Source: Arthrobacter echini
GTDB taxonomy: Bacteria > Actinomycetota > Actinomycetes > Actinomycetales > Micrococcaceae
Length of the DNA stretch: 64,000 bases
Reading direction: 5' to 3'
Assembly: GCF_008107445.1 (NCBI RefSeq)
Contig: NZ_VSLD01000007.1
Location: 107,552 to 171,551, forward strand
The notes under the pieces are model-generated. The model was not told the DNA's origin. It was given only the letters and a program-made list of their open reading frames with translations, and searched no databases. Numbering within the stretch: the first letter of the stretch is position 1; every line of letters starts with the position of its first letter. Below are positions 8,525 to 17,237 of the stretch, one piece after another. Made by a program: the position numbers and the translations under genes.

Positions 8525-9651
8525 CCTTCTCCCCGCCCAGCGAGCAGGCAGTGCGCGACGCCCTCGCCACGGTGATCGACCCCGAGCTGCGCCGTCCCAT
8601 CACCGAGCTCGGCATGGTCGCGTCGGTGGCCGTCGAGGGCAGCACAGTGCGCATCGGGATCCTGCTCACGATCGCCGGGTGTCCGCTGCGTGGCACCATC
8701 ACCGAGGACACCGAGGCCGCGGTCTCGCGCGTCGAGGGCGTGGACGAGGTGGTGGTGGACCTCGGGGTCATGAACCAGGGCCAGCGTGACGCCCTGAAGG
8801 ACCAGCTCAAGGGCCCCGGTGGCCGGCGCGGCATCCCCTTCGCCGATCCGGCGTCGCTGACGCGGGTCTACGCCGTGGCGAGCGGCAAGGGAGGCGTGGG
8901 GAAATCGAGCGTGACGGTGAATCTCGCGGTGGCCATGGCCGCGCGCGGTCTCCGGGTGGGGATCGTCGACGCGGACATCTACGGCTTCTCCGTCCCGGCC
9001 CTCATGGGTATCAGCCAGCAGCCCACTCGCGTGGACGAACTCATTTTGCCGCCGGTCGCGCACGGCGTGAAGGTGATCTCCATCGGCATGTTCGTCGAGG
9101 GCAACCAGCCCATCTCCTGGCGCGGCCCCATGCTGCACCGTGCCCTGGAGCAGTTCCTCACGGAGGTCTACTTCGGGGATCTCGACGCCCTCTTCCTCGA
9201 TCTGCCGCCGGGTACGGGCGACATCGCGATCTCGGTGGCCCAGTTGCTGCCCTCCTCCGAACTCCTGGTGGTGACCACACCGCAGAGTGCCGCCGCCAGC
9301 GTGGCCGAGCGTGCGGGAGCCATGGCAGCGCAGACCGGACAGGGCGTTGCCGGGGTCATCGAGAACATGTCCTGGCTCGAACTGCCCGACGGCGGACGGC
9401 TCGAGCTCTTCGGAGCCGGCGGGGGCGCACTGCTGGCCACCCGGCTGTCCGGCACGCTGTCGACCGAGGTACCACTGCTCGGCAGCATCCCGCTGGATCA
9501 GAGCTTGCGCGAGGGTGGCGACGAGGGCCTGCCCCTCGTCCTCGGGACCGAAGCCTCCGCGGCGAAGGACGAACTGATCAGGATCGCCGCGCTCCTCGCC
9601 GGGCGCCCACGAGGCCTCGAGGGGCTGAAGCTTCCTGTCACGGTCTCCTGA
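8521..9651 (+). CDS. mrp: Mrp/ApbC-type Fe-S cluster carrier ATPase
   Basis: P-loop ATPase of the Mrp/Nbp35 family, which carries and transfers Fe-S clusters in the cytoplasm. The N-terminal MIP18/DUF59-type domain (residues about 1-105, with VIDPELRRPITELGMV and AGCPLR) is followed by the deviant Walker A ASGKGGVGKSS, DADIYGFSVP, and the LFLDLPPGTGD motif. The C-terminal CxxC cluster-binding pair of enterobacterial ApbC is not present in the ENMSWLELPDG region. Its absence looks normal for actinobacterial members, so cluster binding may use other cysteines. The GTG start overlaps the DUF1003 stop by 4 nt, so it is the last gene of the operon. Confidence 0.92.
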   Translation: MTFSPPSEQAVRDALATVIDPELRRPITELGMVASVAVEGSTVRIGILLTIAGCPLRGTITEDTEAAVSRVEGVDEVVVDLGVMNQGQRDALKDQLKGPGGRRGIPFADPASLTRVYAVASGKGGVGKSSVTVNLAVAMAARGLRVGIVDADIYGFSVPALMGISQQPTRVDELILPPVAHGVKVISIGMFVEGNQPISWRGPMLHRALEQFLTEVYFGDLDALFLDLPPGTGDIAISVAQLLPSSELLVVTTPQSAAASVAERAGAMAAQTGQGVAGVIENMSWLELPDGGRLELFGAGGGALLATRLSGTLSTEVPLLGSIPLDQSLREGGDEGLPLVLGTEASAAKDELIRIAALLAGRPRGLEGLKLPVTVS

Positions 9652-9699
9652 CCCGCAGAAGAGTCCCGGGCCGGACCTGCCCGGCCATGCGGGGTACGG

Positions 9700-10110
9700 C
9701 TAAGTGGCTTCCAGATCGTAGGGGGCGGGCTCCCCTGGCGCCAGCGTGGGCCTCAGGGGCACCGACGGGCCCGGGCCCACCTGCAGGGCCGCCGCGGTGG
9801 CGGCCGCCGGAACAGCGGTCGGCGCTCCGCTGCTGACGGGCTTGAAGACGTCCTCGATGTCGTCGAGGAGCGCCTCCTTGATGATGCGTCGTGGGTCGTA
9901 CTGGCGCGGATCGAGCTTACGCCAGTCGACCTCGTCGAGCTCCGGACCCACCTCTTCCCGGAGCTGGTCACGGGCCCCGGTGGCCATGCGCCGCAGGCTC
10001 TTCACGAGCCTCGCCAACTGCGCGGCGTACTCCGGGAGGCGTTCCGGGCCGAGCACCACGACGGCGATGATCGCCAGGACCACCAGTTCGAGGCCATTGA
10101 TTCCCAACAC
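9700..10110 (-). CDS. tatB: Sec-independent protein translocase subunit TatB
   Basis: Component of the twin-arginine translocase that receives folded Tat substrates together with TatC at the cytoplasmic membrane. The 136-aa protein has the expected N-terminal transmembrane helix (LVVLAIIAVVVLGPERLPEY), the Gly-Pro hinge and an amphipathic helix (AAQLARLVKSLRRMATGARDQL). An acidic domain and a Pro/Ala-rich tail follow. The GTG start at 10110 is preceded by TAGGCT with exactly 6 nt between, suggesting a leaderless mRNA separate from rseA. The position beside rseA/sigE matches mycobacteria, but the htrA gene that lies between them there is missing. Confidence 0.93.
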   Translation of the reverse strand: MLGINGLELVVLAIIAVVVLGPERLPEYAAQLARLVKSLRRMATGARDQLREEVGPELDEVDWRKLDPRQYDPRRIIKEALLDDIEDVFKPVSSGAPTAVPAAATAAALQVGPGPSVPLRPTLAPGEPAPYDLEAT

Positions 10111-10116
10111 GCGAGA

Positions 10117-10122
10117 AGCCTA
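10117..10122 (-). promoter_or_regulatory. Putative -10 (TAGGCT), tatB
   Basis: TAGGCT, 6 nt, then GTG start of tatB; no ribosome binding site. Leaderless pattern. Confidence 0.5.
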
Positions 10123-10194
10123 CCTTCCCGGTCAGGACGTACCGCATCCGGTGGCGCGCCCGACGTCGGCCCCGGGGATGCAGCTCCCCATGGG

Positions 10195-11184
10195 TCAGCG
10201 GTCCTGCGGGTGCGTCATGACCGACAGCCCCCGCATGATCCTGTCCATCATGGAGCCGTCCTGTCCGTGCGGCGTCGACAATCGGGCGTAGTCCGTGGTG
10301 ACGAGCTGGTTGAGCGTCTGCGGCATGGCGGCGGGCGGCAGCTCGGAGACCACCGTATAGGTCACCGTGGGTGAATCGAGCACCACGAGCCAGGGCTCGC
10401 CGGAGCGCACCCACAGATCTCGACCCACACCGCCCACGTGGTCGAAGCCGTCCTGCTCGACCGTCCTGCCGCTCGCTGCGTTCACCGGCACCGCCGTCGT
10501 CGCATCGGGGCGCCCCTCGATCTTCCGCTGCTCGTAGACGGTGACCTCGTCGCCGTCGTGCTCCAGCACGAGCCGGAGCGTGGGCATGTCGCCCACACTC
10601 ATGCCCCCGGCGCTCCTGAGCGTGAATCCGAGGGACGTGAGCGCGGGACACGCCCACCCCTCCGCCCTCAGCGTCTCCAGCTGATCGGCATCGAGTGCGG
10701 TGGGCGTGCGCGGCACCATGGACTCCCACCCCGCGCGCAGCGCCGTCGGACCGGCCGCTCCGGCCGTCGCCTGCTGCGGGGACCCCGCCACGTAGGCGCT
10801 GCCGAGCACTGCCGCAGCCACCACGGCCGAGACGGCGGTCGCGGCAACGACTGCGCGGCGGCGGCGTGGCGCACGGAGCGCAGGATCGTGAGCCACACCT
10901 GCGGGGCACGTGCGTCGGACGTCGTCCGACCGCGTAACGTCGGAGGACCCGGGGACCTCCGGGGCGTGGGGAGGGCGCGACGTCGTGGAGAGGAGCCTGC
11001 GCTGGAAGTCCGGATCGAGTGACGGACGCTGCAGCCCCAGGAGGGTGCTCTTGTGACCGCGCAGCCGGCTCACGGCCGCCGTGCAGGGCGCGCAGAGCTG
11101 GACATGGCGCTCGACGGCGAGCCTCTTCCGGTCGGACAGCTCGCCGTCCACGAGGTCCTGCAGGGAGCGCCGTGGATGGAACAC
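10195..11184 (-). CDS. rseA: Anti-sigma factor with zf-HC2-like domain (RseA type)
   Basis: Membrane-anchored antagonist of the adjacent sigma factor. The N-terminal HxxxCxxC zinc anti-sigma signature (ERHVQLCAPC) lies at about residues 25-40. A linker rich in Ser/Pro/Arg follows, then one transmembrane segment (AVVAATAVSAVVAAAVLGSAYVAG) near residue 120, and an extracytoplasmic C-terminal domain of about 190 residues. The GTG start at 11184 lies 4 nt after the sigE stop, within its coupling range; a longer in-frame start inside sigE is less likely. The context sigE-rseA-tatB matches mycobacteria. The large exported domain could sense envelope stress. Confidence 0.85.
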   Translation of the reverse strand: MFHPRRSLQDLVDGELSDRKRLAVERHVQLCAPCTAAVSRLRGHKSTLLGLQRPSLDPDFQRRLLSTTSRPPHAPEVPGSSDVTRSDDVRRTCPAGVAHDPALRAPRRRRAVVAATAVSAVVAAAVLGSAYVAGSPQQATAGAAGPTALRAGWESMVPRTPTALDADQLETLRAEGWACPALTSLGFTLRSAGGMSVGDMPTLRLVLEHDGDEVTVYEQRKIEGRPDATTAVPVNAASGRTVEQDGFDHVGGVGRDLWVRSGEPWLVVLDSPTVTYTVVSELPPAAMPQTLNQLVTTDYARLSTPHGQDGSMMDRIMRGLSVMTHPQDR

Positions 11185-11188
11185 GGCG

Positions 11189-11836
11189 CTACCCCAGACC
11201 GGCGACCCGCGGCACGCCGAGCGAGGCGCCGCTGCCGGCGGGCCTGGGATCACGGTGGGCGAGCTTGCCACGGAGCATCGTCCGCCCGCGGTGGATCCGT
11301 GAGCGGACAGTGCCCAGCTTGACCCCGAGTGCCCGCGCCACCTCGTCGTAGGCCAGGCCCTCGAGATCGCACAGGACGACGGCGGCGCGGAAGTCCGGAG
11401 GCAGTTCTTCGAGTGCCGCCTGCACGTCGATGTCCAGATTGTTGAACTCGAAGCTGCGCTCGGGACCGGGATGCCCGCTGGCGAGCCGGCTCTCCGCCTC
11501 CTCGGTCAGACCGTCGAAGCGGATGCGGGTCTTGCGGCGGGCCTGGTCGAGGAACAGGTTCGTGGTGATCCGGTGCAGCCAGCCATCCAGCGTGCCGGGC
11601 CTGAACTTCGCGAGAGACCTGAACACGCGCACGAAGACCTCCTGCGTGAGGTCCTCGGCGTCGAACTTGTTGCCGGTGAGCCGATAGGCGAGGCGATACA
11701 CCTTGGGCGAGTAGTTCGTGACGACCTCCTCCCAGGAGGGTGCCACCCAAGGATTGCCGTGCTCGTCGAGGACGGGCGCGTCCGTTCTGTCGACGCTCCC
11801 CAGATCCGGCTGTCTCGTCTCAACGCTAGACATCAT
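11189..11836 (-). CDS. sigE: ECF sigma factor SigE
   Basis: Extracytoplasmic-function RNA polymerase sigma factor controlling envelope/surface stress genes. Region 2 (FDAEDLTQEVFVRVFRSL, GWLHRITTNLFLDQARRK) and region 4 (LEELPPDFRAAVVLCDLEG, DEVARALGVKLGTVRSRIHRGR) are both clear in a 215-aa protein. The ATG at 11836 is preceded by GAGAAGGGG at good spacing; the frame is open further upstream but without coding character. It is followed by its anti-sigma gene 4 nt downstream and is divergent from the O-methyltransferase gene, the same arrangement as Rv1220c/sigE/rseA. Autoregulation is likely by family. Confidence 0.92.
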   Translation of the reverse strand: MMSSVETRQPDLGSVDRTDAPVLDEHGNPWVAPSWEEVVTNYSPKVYRLAYRLTGNKFDAEDLTQEVFVRVFRSLAKFRPGTLDGWLHRITTNLFLDQARRKTRIRFDGLTEEAESRLASGHPGPERSFEFNNLDIDVQAALEELPPDFRAAVVLCDLEGLAYDEVARALGVKLGTVRSRIHRGRTMLRGKLAHRDPRPAGSGASLGVPRVAGLG

Positions 11837-12168
11837 GTGCCCCTTCTCGCCCGAACTCCCGGATGGATCCTGGCCGCTCCTGCTCGGGCGCGGCCGGTCC
11901 CAGCAGTGATTCGGCACTGCTCCGCTGGTGGATGTCCAGCACGAGAAGACTTTCGCACCAAGCTGGGAACTGGCTGGCAGCGTCGGTCGTGCCCGGTCCG
12001 TCATTCGCCGAGGGCAATGCTCACGAGGGGACAGGAGCTCCGATGCAGGGCATGCTCTCCTTCGAAGCCGTGCAGGGCACAGTAGTGTTGAGTCCGGGCT
12101 CCGGCCCGCCACCAATCACCGGCCGCGCGCAGGGCACCTCCCGCGCGGCGTAGAACGAAGGGAAGTCC
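11837..12168. other. Divergent promoter region, sigE / O-methyltransferase
   Basis: No gene is supported in these 332 bp. A GGGAAC hexamer at 11965-11970 followed 16 nt later by GTCGT resembles an ECF/SigE-type promoter pointing toward the O-methyltransferase, but one such match in GC-rich DNA is weak. A mycobacterial-type sigE upstream region is expected here. Confidence 0.4.
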
Positions 12169-12807
12169 ATGGCCGCCGACAAACACAGCAGCTGGTCCTA
12201 TACGGAAGGGCTCCCCGACGAGGACGACATCCTCCTCCGGGCGCGCGAGCGGTCCCATGAACTCGGAGTCTCCCCGGTCACGCCCGCTGTCGGCGCTGCC
12301 CTGACCGTCCTCGCTGCCGCGTCGAAGGCCTCCACCGCGGTCGAGGTCGGGGCGGGTGCGGGAGTATCCGGAGTCTGCCTATTGCGGGGGCTGGGGCGCC
12401 AGGCCGTCCTGACCACCATCGATGCCGATGTGGACCACCTCCGTGCCGCGAGGGAGGCCTACGCGGAAGCGGGCATCCCCACGAACCGCACCCGGACGAT
12501 CTCCGGGCGGGCCTCGGACGTGCTGCCGCGACTGACGGACCGGGCCTACGACCTCGTGTTCCTCGACGCCGACAAGGCAGGACTTCCCGGGTACGTGGAG
12601 CAGGCCACGCGTCTGCTGAAGGAGGGTGGCATGCTCATCGTCAACGACGCACTCGATCAGGACCGGGTGCCCGAGCCCGCCGTGCGCGAGGCCTCCACAA
12701 CCACCCTGCGCCAGGTCGGCAGACTGGTCCGCGAGAACGAGACCCTGGTCTCGGCGCTCCTGCCCACCGGCACGGGACTTCTCCTGGCCGTCAAGCAACG
12801 TCCCTGA
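12169..12807 (+). CDS. SAM-dependent O-methyltransferase
   Basis: Class I methyltransferase of the O-methyltransferase family 3 (COMT-like, as Rv1220c). The SAM-binding signature VEVGAGAGVSGVCLLRGL is near residue 65, followed by the acidic motif TIDADVDHLRAAREA and YDLVFLDADKAGLPGY. The 212-aa length is typical. The ATG is preceded by GAAGGGAAG. It is divergent from sigE, a neighbourhood conserved through actinobacteria, but the substrate is unknown; a catechol-like or lipid-derived hydroxyl is only a family guess. Confidence 0.88.
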   Translation: MAADKHSSWSYTEGLPDEDDILLRARERSHELGVSPVTPAVGAALTVLAAASKASTAVEVGAGAGVSGVCLLRGLGRQAVLTTIDADVDHLRAAREAYAEAGIPTNRTRTISGRASDVLPRLTDRAYDLVFLDADKAGLPGYVEQATRLLKEGGMLIVNDALDQDRVPEPAVREASTTTLRQVGRLVRENETLVSALLPTGTGLLLAVKQRP

Positions 12808-12843
12808 TCACCCGGGCCGGTGTCCCCGGCCCGGGCGGCGGCT

Positions 12844-13011
12844 CTAGGTCGTGACGGTCAGGAGGCAGTCCTTGAGCTTGCCCGCCTCTTCCGCGTTGAG
12901 CTCGACGACCAGCCGGCCACCGCCGTCGATCGGGACCCGCATGATGAGGCTGCGCCCCTCCTTGGTGACTTCCATCGGTCCATCGCCGGTACGCGGTTTC
13001 ATGGCAGCCAT
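12844..13011 (-). CDS. DUF3117 small protein
   Basis: A 55-aa protein (MAAMKPRTGDGPMEVTKEG...) matching the highly conserved actinobacterial DUF3117 family (Rv1211). The start at 13011 is supported by GAAAGGGAT upstream; an open frame to 13056 would add 15 unrelated residues. It is probably a single small beta-rich domain with no known activity. It lies convergent to the O-methyltransferase and separate from the downstream sugar-transferase operon. Confidence 0.9.
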   Translation of the reverse strand: MAAMKPRTGDGPMEVTKEGRSLIMRVPIDGGGRLVVELNAEEAGKLKDCLLTVTT

Positions 13012-13182
13012 AGGGGGATCCCTTTCAACAGGGCGCAACCGCCGGCAGCGGTCCACGCATCAGTAAACGGTGCCCCGAGCCGGTTCCCCGAGGGGGTCGG
13101 CGGTGCACATCATCGATTCCATTATTCAGTACAAGCCGTGCACCTGCTAATTCGGATGGGGCGTGGATCACATCCGCCGGGA

Positions 13183-14448
13183 CTAGGGCGGAAAATCCCC
13201 ATCCGGACCGGACGGGGTCCAGCCCCAGAACCAGTCCACCCAGAGGAGCTGGAGCACCACCGAGACAGGCACCAGGACCCACAGCTGGCGTGGTCCGCGG
13301 GGGACGGCGGCGAGAGCGAGCGGGAACAGCGGCAGGAGGATCCGCCAGGTGCTGGACTGCGGATCCCAGAAGGCCGCCAGATAGAGCAGGTAGCCCGCGC
13401 ACCACGACCACAGGACCGGGCCGAGGGATCGCACCGCCGGTGCCAGGAAGAGCCCCGCCACCGCGAGCAGGAGTGCGAACACCAGGAGCCCTGCGGCTAC
13501 CGGTCCGAGCAGCGCAGCGGGCGTGGCGAACCAGGGCACGAACGGCACGAGTGCTTCCTCGCGCCAGGCCGTCTCCGTCGCCACGTATGCGTCGCGCTCC
13601 CCGGTCGTGATCCAGGCCACCGCCGGCCAGGTGATCGCCGCGAGGGAGGACACCACGCCGAGGAGGAACAGGGGCAGCACCTGCCAGGTGGCACGGTGGC
13701 GCTCAGCCGACCCACCAGCGGTACGGGCCCGCCAGACCGCGTGGAGGACGAGGAGCCCGACGGCGAGCGCGAACGGCACCCCCACCGGGCGCGCCAGGCC
13801 CATGAGCACCACCACGGGCATCGCCGCATAGTAGTGGTGAGTGGACACGAGGTACAGCGCCGATGCCAGCAGGAGCAGCAGGAGGGACTCAGCGTAGGGG
13901 ACCTGCAGGATCGCTGCCACGGGTGCGAAGGAGACGAGGGCGACACCTGCCAGGGCGGACCCGTGGCCGGCGCGGAGGCGGAAGAGCCTGTAGATCACCA
14001 GCGAGGCTCCGGCGGACGCCGCCAGTGCCACGCTTGGTGCCAGGACCCCCCAGCCCAGTCCCGTGACCGCGTCGAGCCCACGGACGAGTCCCGGGAAGAG
14101 CGGGTAGAAGGCCCACTGATTGGGCTCGACGGAGCCGAGCGCGCCACGCGGCAGCTCCGCAGGATAGCCCTCCCGGAAGATCCGCTCGTACCAGCCGCTG
14201 TCCCAGTAGTTGATGAAGACGCCGTAGCCGGGGGCGGGGCCGGACCATGGGCTGGGGCCCTGCCGGGCGGCAGAAAGCAGGAGGAGGCCGGTGGAGACGA
14301 GGCGTCCCACGACGAAGACCACCAGGACCTGGACCACCCAGGTTCCCTGCGATCCGACGACGGACCGCACGGCCACGGCGCGGCTCAGCGCGCGGCCCGG
14401 CGGACGACTCGGCGAACGACTCAACGGGCGGCTCAGCGGACGGGTCAT
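13183..14448 (-). CDS. Polytopic GT-C glycosyltransferase (PIG-V/mannosyltransferase-like)
   Basis: A 421-aa integral membrane protein with about ten hydrophobic segments. The first periplasmic loop carries YWDSGWYERIFREGYP, the Asp-containing loop typical of PIG-V-like mannosyltransferases that use polyprenyl-phosphate sugars. FYPLFPGLVRGL and LQVPYAESLLLLL are also family-like. It could mannosylate proteins or glycolipids at the outer face of the membrane; the acceptor is unknown. The N-terminal 25 residues are a basic SRPLSRSPSRPP repeat encoded by degenerate DNA repeats. The ATG overlaps the tagA stop (ATGA), so it is the third gene of an operon. Confidence 0.75.
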   Translation of the reverse strand: MTRPLSRPLSRSPSRPPGRALSRAVAVRSVVGSQGTWVVQVLVVFVVGRLVSTGLLLLSAARQGPSPWSGPAPGYGVFINYWDSGWYERIFREGYPAELPRGALGSVEPNQWAFYPLFPGLVRGLDAVTGLGWGVLAPSVALAASAGASLVIYRLFRLRAGHGSALAGVALVSFAPVAAILQVPYAESLLLLLLASALYLVSTHHYYAAMPVVVLMGLARPVGVPFALAVGLLVLHAVWRARTAGGSAERHRATWQVLPLFLLGVVSSLAAITWPAVAWITTGERDAYVATETAWREEALVPFVPWFATPAALLGPVAAGLLVFALLLAVAGLFLAPAVRSLGPVLWSWCAGYLLYLAAFWDPQSSTWRILLPLFPLALAAVPRGPRQLWVLVPVSVVLQLLWVDWFWGWTPSGPDGDFPP

Positions 14449-15068
14449 CGCCGCAGCGGGTCGCCGGGTGGATCGTCGCTCTCGGCCGTCGCGGCCCCGC
14501 CGCGCACCCAGCAGTCCCGGAGGTGATCGTCGACATAGCCCGTGGCCTGCAGCATGGCGTAGGCCGTGATCGGCCCGACGAAGCGGAACCCCAGCGTCCG
14601 GAGCTCCCGGGCGAGTGCGATGCTTCCGGGCGTGCTCGCCGGTACGTCCGAGAGATCCATGGGCGCAGGACCGGCCGGGGGGCGGTGTGCCTGAAGGATC
14701 GCGCCGAGGCTCGTCCCCGCCGGCAGCGCCAGGAGCGCCCGGGCGTTGACGATGGTCGCCTCGATCTTGCGGCGGTTCCGGACGATACCCGTGTCCGCCA
14801 TGAGCCGCTCGACGTCCTCGGTCCCGAACGCCGCGACGGTGTCCGGGTCGAAGGCGGCGAACGCCCGGCGGAAGGCCGGTCGCTTCCGCAGGATGGTGAT
14901 CCAGCTCAGTCCCGACTGGAAGGCCTCGAGGCTCAGGCGCTCGTACAGTCCCTGTTCGCTGCGGACCGGCCTGCCCCACTCCTCGTCGTGGTAACGCTCG
15001 TACTCGGCACTGGAGACGGCCCAGCCGCACCGGGGCCGCCCGTCCGACCCGGGGACCGCAGGGCTCAC
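14445..15068 (-). CDS. tagA: DNA-3-methyladenine glycosylase I
   Basis: Excises 3-methyladenine from alkylated DNA in base-excision repair. The 207-aa protein keeps the TagA zinc-snap residues: Cys in RCGW near the N-terminus, His in YHDEEWG, and His and Cys in DDHLRDCW at the C-terminus. The catalytic Glu region LSLEAFQSGLSW is also present. The GTG start at 15068 overlaps the DivIVA-domain gene's stop (GTGA) and its stop overlaps the next start. It forms a tight three-gene operon; the pairing with DUF3117 and a DivIVA protein recalls Rv1210-Rv1212. Confidence 0.93.
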   Translation of the reverse strand: MSPAVPGSDGRPRCGWAVSSAEYERYHDEEWGRPVRSEQGLYERLSLEAFQSGLSWITILRKRPAFRRAFAAFDPDTVAAFGTEDVERLMADTGIVRNRRKIEATIVNARALLALPAGTSLGAILQAHRPPAGPAPMDLSDVPASTPGSIALARELRTLGFRFVGPITAYAMLQATGYVDDHLRDCWVRGGAATAESDDPPGDPLRR

Positions 15069-15439
15069 CGGACGGCGTCCCGTTCCGCCAGCCGCGCGCG
15101 CAGGTGCAGGATCTCCTCGTCGCGTTCGGTGATCGTAGTAGCGAGCCTGTCCAGCACCTCGTCCACCTGGTCCATCCGGTAGCCGCGCAGACCGAGACCG
15201 AAGCGGACGGCGTCGACGTCCCTCGCCGAGACCTGTGTCGGCAGCAGCACCGGCGGCAGGGAGGCCACGGGGTGGACCAGGCCGAGGTCGCCGCCGCCCG
15301 ATACGTCCCTGTCCTCGGACCGGGACACCGCCGAGCCGGGACGACGCCGGCCGGCCCAGGACGGCAGCGGACGACCCGACGCCAGCACGGCCGTTCCCCC
15401 CACCAGCAGGATCGCGAGGATCACCAGGAAGATAGTCAC
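15065..15439 (-). CDS. DivIVA-domain membrane-anchored protein
   Basis: A 124-aa protein with an N-terminal transmembrane segment (FLVILAILLVGGTAVLAS) and a Pro/Arg linker. It ends in a DivIVA-like domain (VDAVRFGLGLRGYRMDQVDEVLDRL) with a short coiled-coil tail. Such proteins can localise to curved membrane or division sites; this one is short and may be a scaffold rather than a polar-growth DivIVA. The GTG at 15439 is chosen because the hydrophobic segment starts there; there is no strong ribosome binding site. First gene of the tagA operon by position. Confidence 0.7.
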   Translation of the reverse strand: MTIFLVILAILLVGGTAVLASGRPLPSWAGRRRPGSAVSRSEDRDVSGGGDLGLVHPVASLPPVLLPTQVSARDVDAVRFGLGLRGYRMDQVDEVLDRLATTITERDEEILHLRARLAERDAVR

Positions 15440-15474
15440 ACCGCAATGGTGCCAGAGGAGGCGGAGCGCTGTGC

Positions 15475-16275
15475 TCAGGCGTCGCCCGGGCTTCCCGCCG
15501 ACGTCGTCATGATCCGTACCGCTTCCTCCGCCGTGTCGACCAGCTGCACGAGCGAGAGGTCCTTCTCCGCGATCGTCCCCTCGGCCACCAGCGTTGCCCG
15601 GAGCCAGTCGAGCAGGGGCCCCCAGTAGTCCACCCCGACCAGCACGATCGGGAACGAGGTCACCTTCTGGGTCTGGACCAGGGTCATCGCCTCGAACAGT
15701 TCGTCGAGTGTGCCGTAGCCGCCGGGCAGCACCACGAAGCCGCTCGCGTACTTCACGAACATCGTCTTCCGTGCGAAGAAGTAGCGGAAGTTGACGCCCA
15801 GATCCACCCACTCGTTCATGCCGGCTTCGAAGGGCAGCTCGATTCCGAGCCCCACGGAGATGCCGCCCTCCTCGCACGCCCCCTTGTTGGCCGCCTCCAT
15901 GGTGCCCGGACCACCTCCGGTGATCACGGCGAACCCGGCCTGCACGAGCAGCCGACCCACCTCCTCGCCCATCGCGTAGTAGCGCGACTCCCGAGCGGTC
16001 CGCGCGGACCCGAAGACGCTGATGGCCGGTCCCAGCTCCGCGAGCGCCCCGAATCCCTCCACGAACTCGCTCTGGATCCGCAGCACACGCCAGGGATCGG
16101 TGTGGGTGAAGGCGCCCGAGCCGTGGTCGTCGAGCAGGATACTGTCGGCCTGCGCACCCGTCGCCTGACCACGCCGCAAGACCACGGAGCCCTTGCGCCT
16201 GGTGGAGGGAGTGGACGCAGCGGGCCCGGAGGACGCGCTGCCGTCGTCGGGCGAGGGACGCTGGAAGGAAGACAT
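15475..16275 (-). CDS. LOG-family (TIGR00730) nucleotide 5'-monophosphate phosphoribohydrolase-like protein
   Basis: Rossmann-fold protein of the lysine-decarboxylase-like/LOG family. It shows the signature GGGPGTMEAANKGA near residue 120 and the active-site motif PGGYGTLDELFE near residue 185. LOG enzymes hydrolyse cytokinin nucleotides and other NMPs to base and ribose-5-phosphate; the actinobacterial orthologue is Rv1205. The 60-residue N-terminal extension is Ser/Pro-rich. The ATG at 16275 is preferred over GTG 16281 because TAGCCT lies exactly 6 nt before it (leaderless pattern). Confidence 0.85.
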   Translation of the reverse strand: MSSFQRPSPDDGSASSGPAASTPSTRRKGSVVLRRGQATGAQADSILLDDHGSGAFTHTDPWRVLRIQSEFVEGFGALAELGPAISVFGSARTARESRYYAMGEEVGRLLVQAGFAVITGGGPGTMEAANKGACEEGGISVGLGIELPFEAGMNEWVDLGVNFRYFFARKTMFVKYASGFVVLPGGYGTLDELFEAMTLVQTQKVTSFPIVLVGVDYWGPLLDWLRATLVAEGTIAEKDLSLVQLVDTAEEAVRIMTTSAGSPGDA

Positions 16276-16281
16276 CCCCAC

Positions 16282-16287
16282 AGGCTA
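16282..16287 (-). promoter_or_regulatory. Putative -10 (TAGCCT), LOG-family gene
   Basis: TAGCCT, 6 nt, ATG 16275. Leaderless pattern that decides between two possible starts. Confidence 0.5.
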
Positions 16288-16393
16288 GCGAACCCCCGGC
16301 GCCCGCCCTCACGCAGCGCCGCAGGCTTGGTTGCTCTTGGATCACGATTGACCACTTCGGGCTGCTGCGTAGTGACACCCCCGGATTGTTCGC

Positions 16394-16399
16394 TAGATT
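16394..16399 (+). promoter_or_regulatory. Putative -10 (TAGATT), gluA
   Basis: TAGATT, 6 nt, then the ATG of gluA with no ribosome binding site, so the gluABCD mRNA may start at the A of the start codon. Confidence 0.5.
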
Positions 16400-16405
16400 T
16401 CTCCC

Positions 16406-17182
16406 ATGACACCTGAGCCTCAGCCGACCGGACCGTCGACCCCGGCGGGTCCGCTGGTCCGGCTGAAGAACGTCAACAAGCATTTCGGTGAGCTGCATGT
16501 GCTCCGCGACATCAATCTGGAGGTCTCCCGCGGCGAGGTCGTGGTGGTCATCGGCCCGTCCGGGTCGGGCAAGTCGACGCTGTGCCGGGCCATCAACCGC
16601 CTGGAGACGATCGACGACGGCGAGATCACCATCGACGGGAAGGTCCTCCCCGCCGAGGGCCAGGGCCTGGCGAAACTGCGTGCGGACGTGGGGATGGTCT
16701 TCCAGTCCTTCAATCTGTTCGCCCACAAGTCCATCCTGGAGAACGTGACCCTCGGTCCCATGAAGGTCAAGGGCATGAAGGGCGCCGCCGCGAAGGAGCT
16801 GGCCATGTCGCTGCTCTCCCGGGTGGGCGTCGAGAACCAGGCGCAGAAACTGCCCGCACAGCTCTCCGGCGGCCAGCAGCAGCGCGTGGCCATCGCGCGT
16901 GCGCTGGCCATGCAGCCCAAGGTGATGCTGTTCGACGAGCCCACCTCGGCCCTCGACCCGGAGATGATCACCGAGGTCCTCGATGCGATGGTCCTGCTCG
17001 CCAAGGAGGGCATGACGATGATCGTGGTGACCCACGAGATGGGTTTCGCCCGCAAGGCCGCCGACCGCGTGATCTTCATGGCCGACGGCGAGATCATGGA
17101 ACAGGCGACGCCGGAGGAGTTCTTCACCAATCCGCAGACCGATCGCGCCAAGGACTTCCTCGGCAAGATCCTCGCGCACTGA
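16406..17182 (+). CDS. gluA: Glutamate/polar amino-acid ABC transporter, ATPase subunit
   Basis: Cytoplasmic ATPase energising import of glutamate or a related amino acid. Walker A (GPSGSGKST), Q-loop (VFQSFNLF), signature (LSGGQQQR), Walker B with D-loop ([14 protein letters not shown]) and switch His (VVTHEM) are all present in 258 aa. It is the first gene of gluABCD, the arrangement known from Corynebacterium glutamicum: ATPase, binding protein, two permeases. The ATG at 16406 has no Shine-Dalgarno but sits 6 nt after TAGATT. Confidence 0.93.
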   Translation: MTPEPQPTGPSTPAGPLVRLKNVNKHFGELHVLRDINLEVSRGEVVVVIGPSGSGKSTLCRAINRLETIDDGEITIDGKVLPAEGQGLAKLRADVGMVFQSFNLFAHKSILENVTLGPMKVKGMKGAAAKELAMSLLSRVGVENQAQKLPAQLSGGQQQRVAIARALAMQPKVMLFDEPTSALDPEMITEVLDAMVLLAKEGMTMIVVTHEMGFARKAADRVIFMADGEIMEQATPEEFFTNPQTDRAKDFLGKILAH

Positions 17183-17237
17183 CCCGTACACCCGACCACT
17201 CGAGGCCTTCGTGAGGGCCACAACGCAAGGAGAGCCA

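Noticed and set aside
8521..9651. Mrp judged defective because the C-terminal CxxC is missing
   Set aside because: Actinobacterial Mrp proteins commonly lack that motif, and all nucleotide-binding motifs are intact.
11965..11991. SigE-dependent promoter for the O-methyltransferase
   Set aside because: One GGGAAC plus GTCGT match at non-optimal spacing in GC-rich DNA is not enough; kept only as a note.
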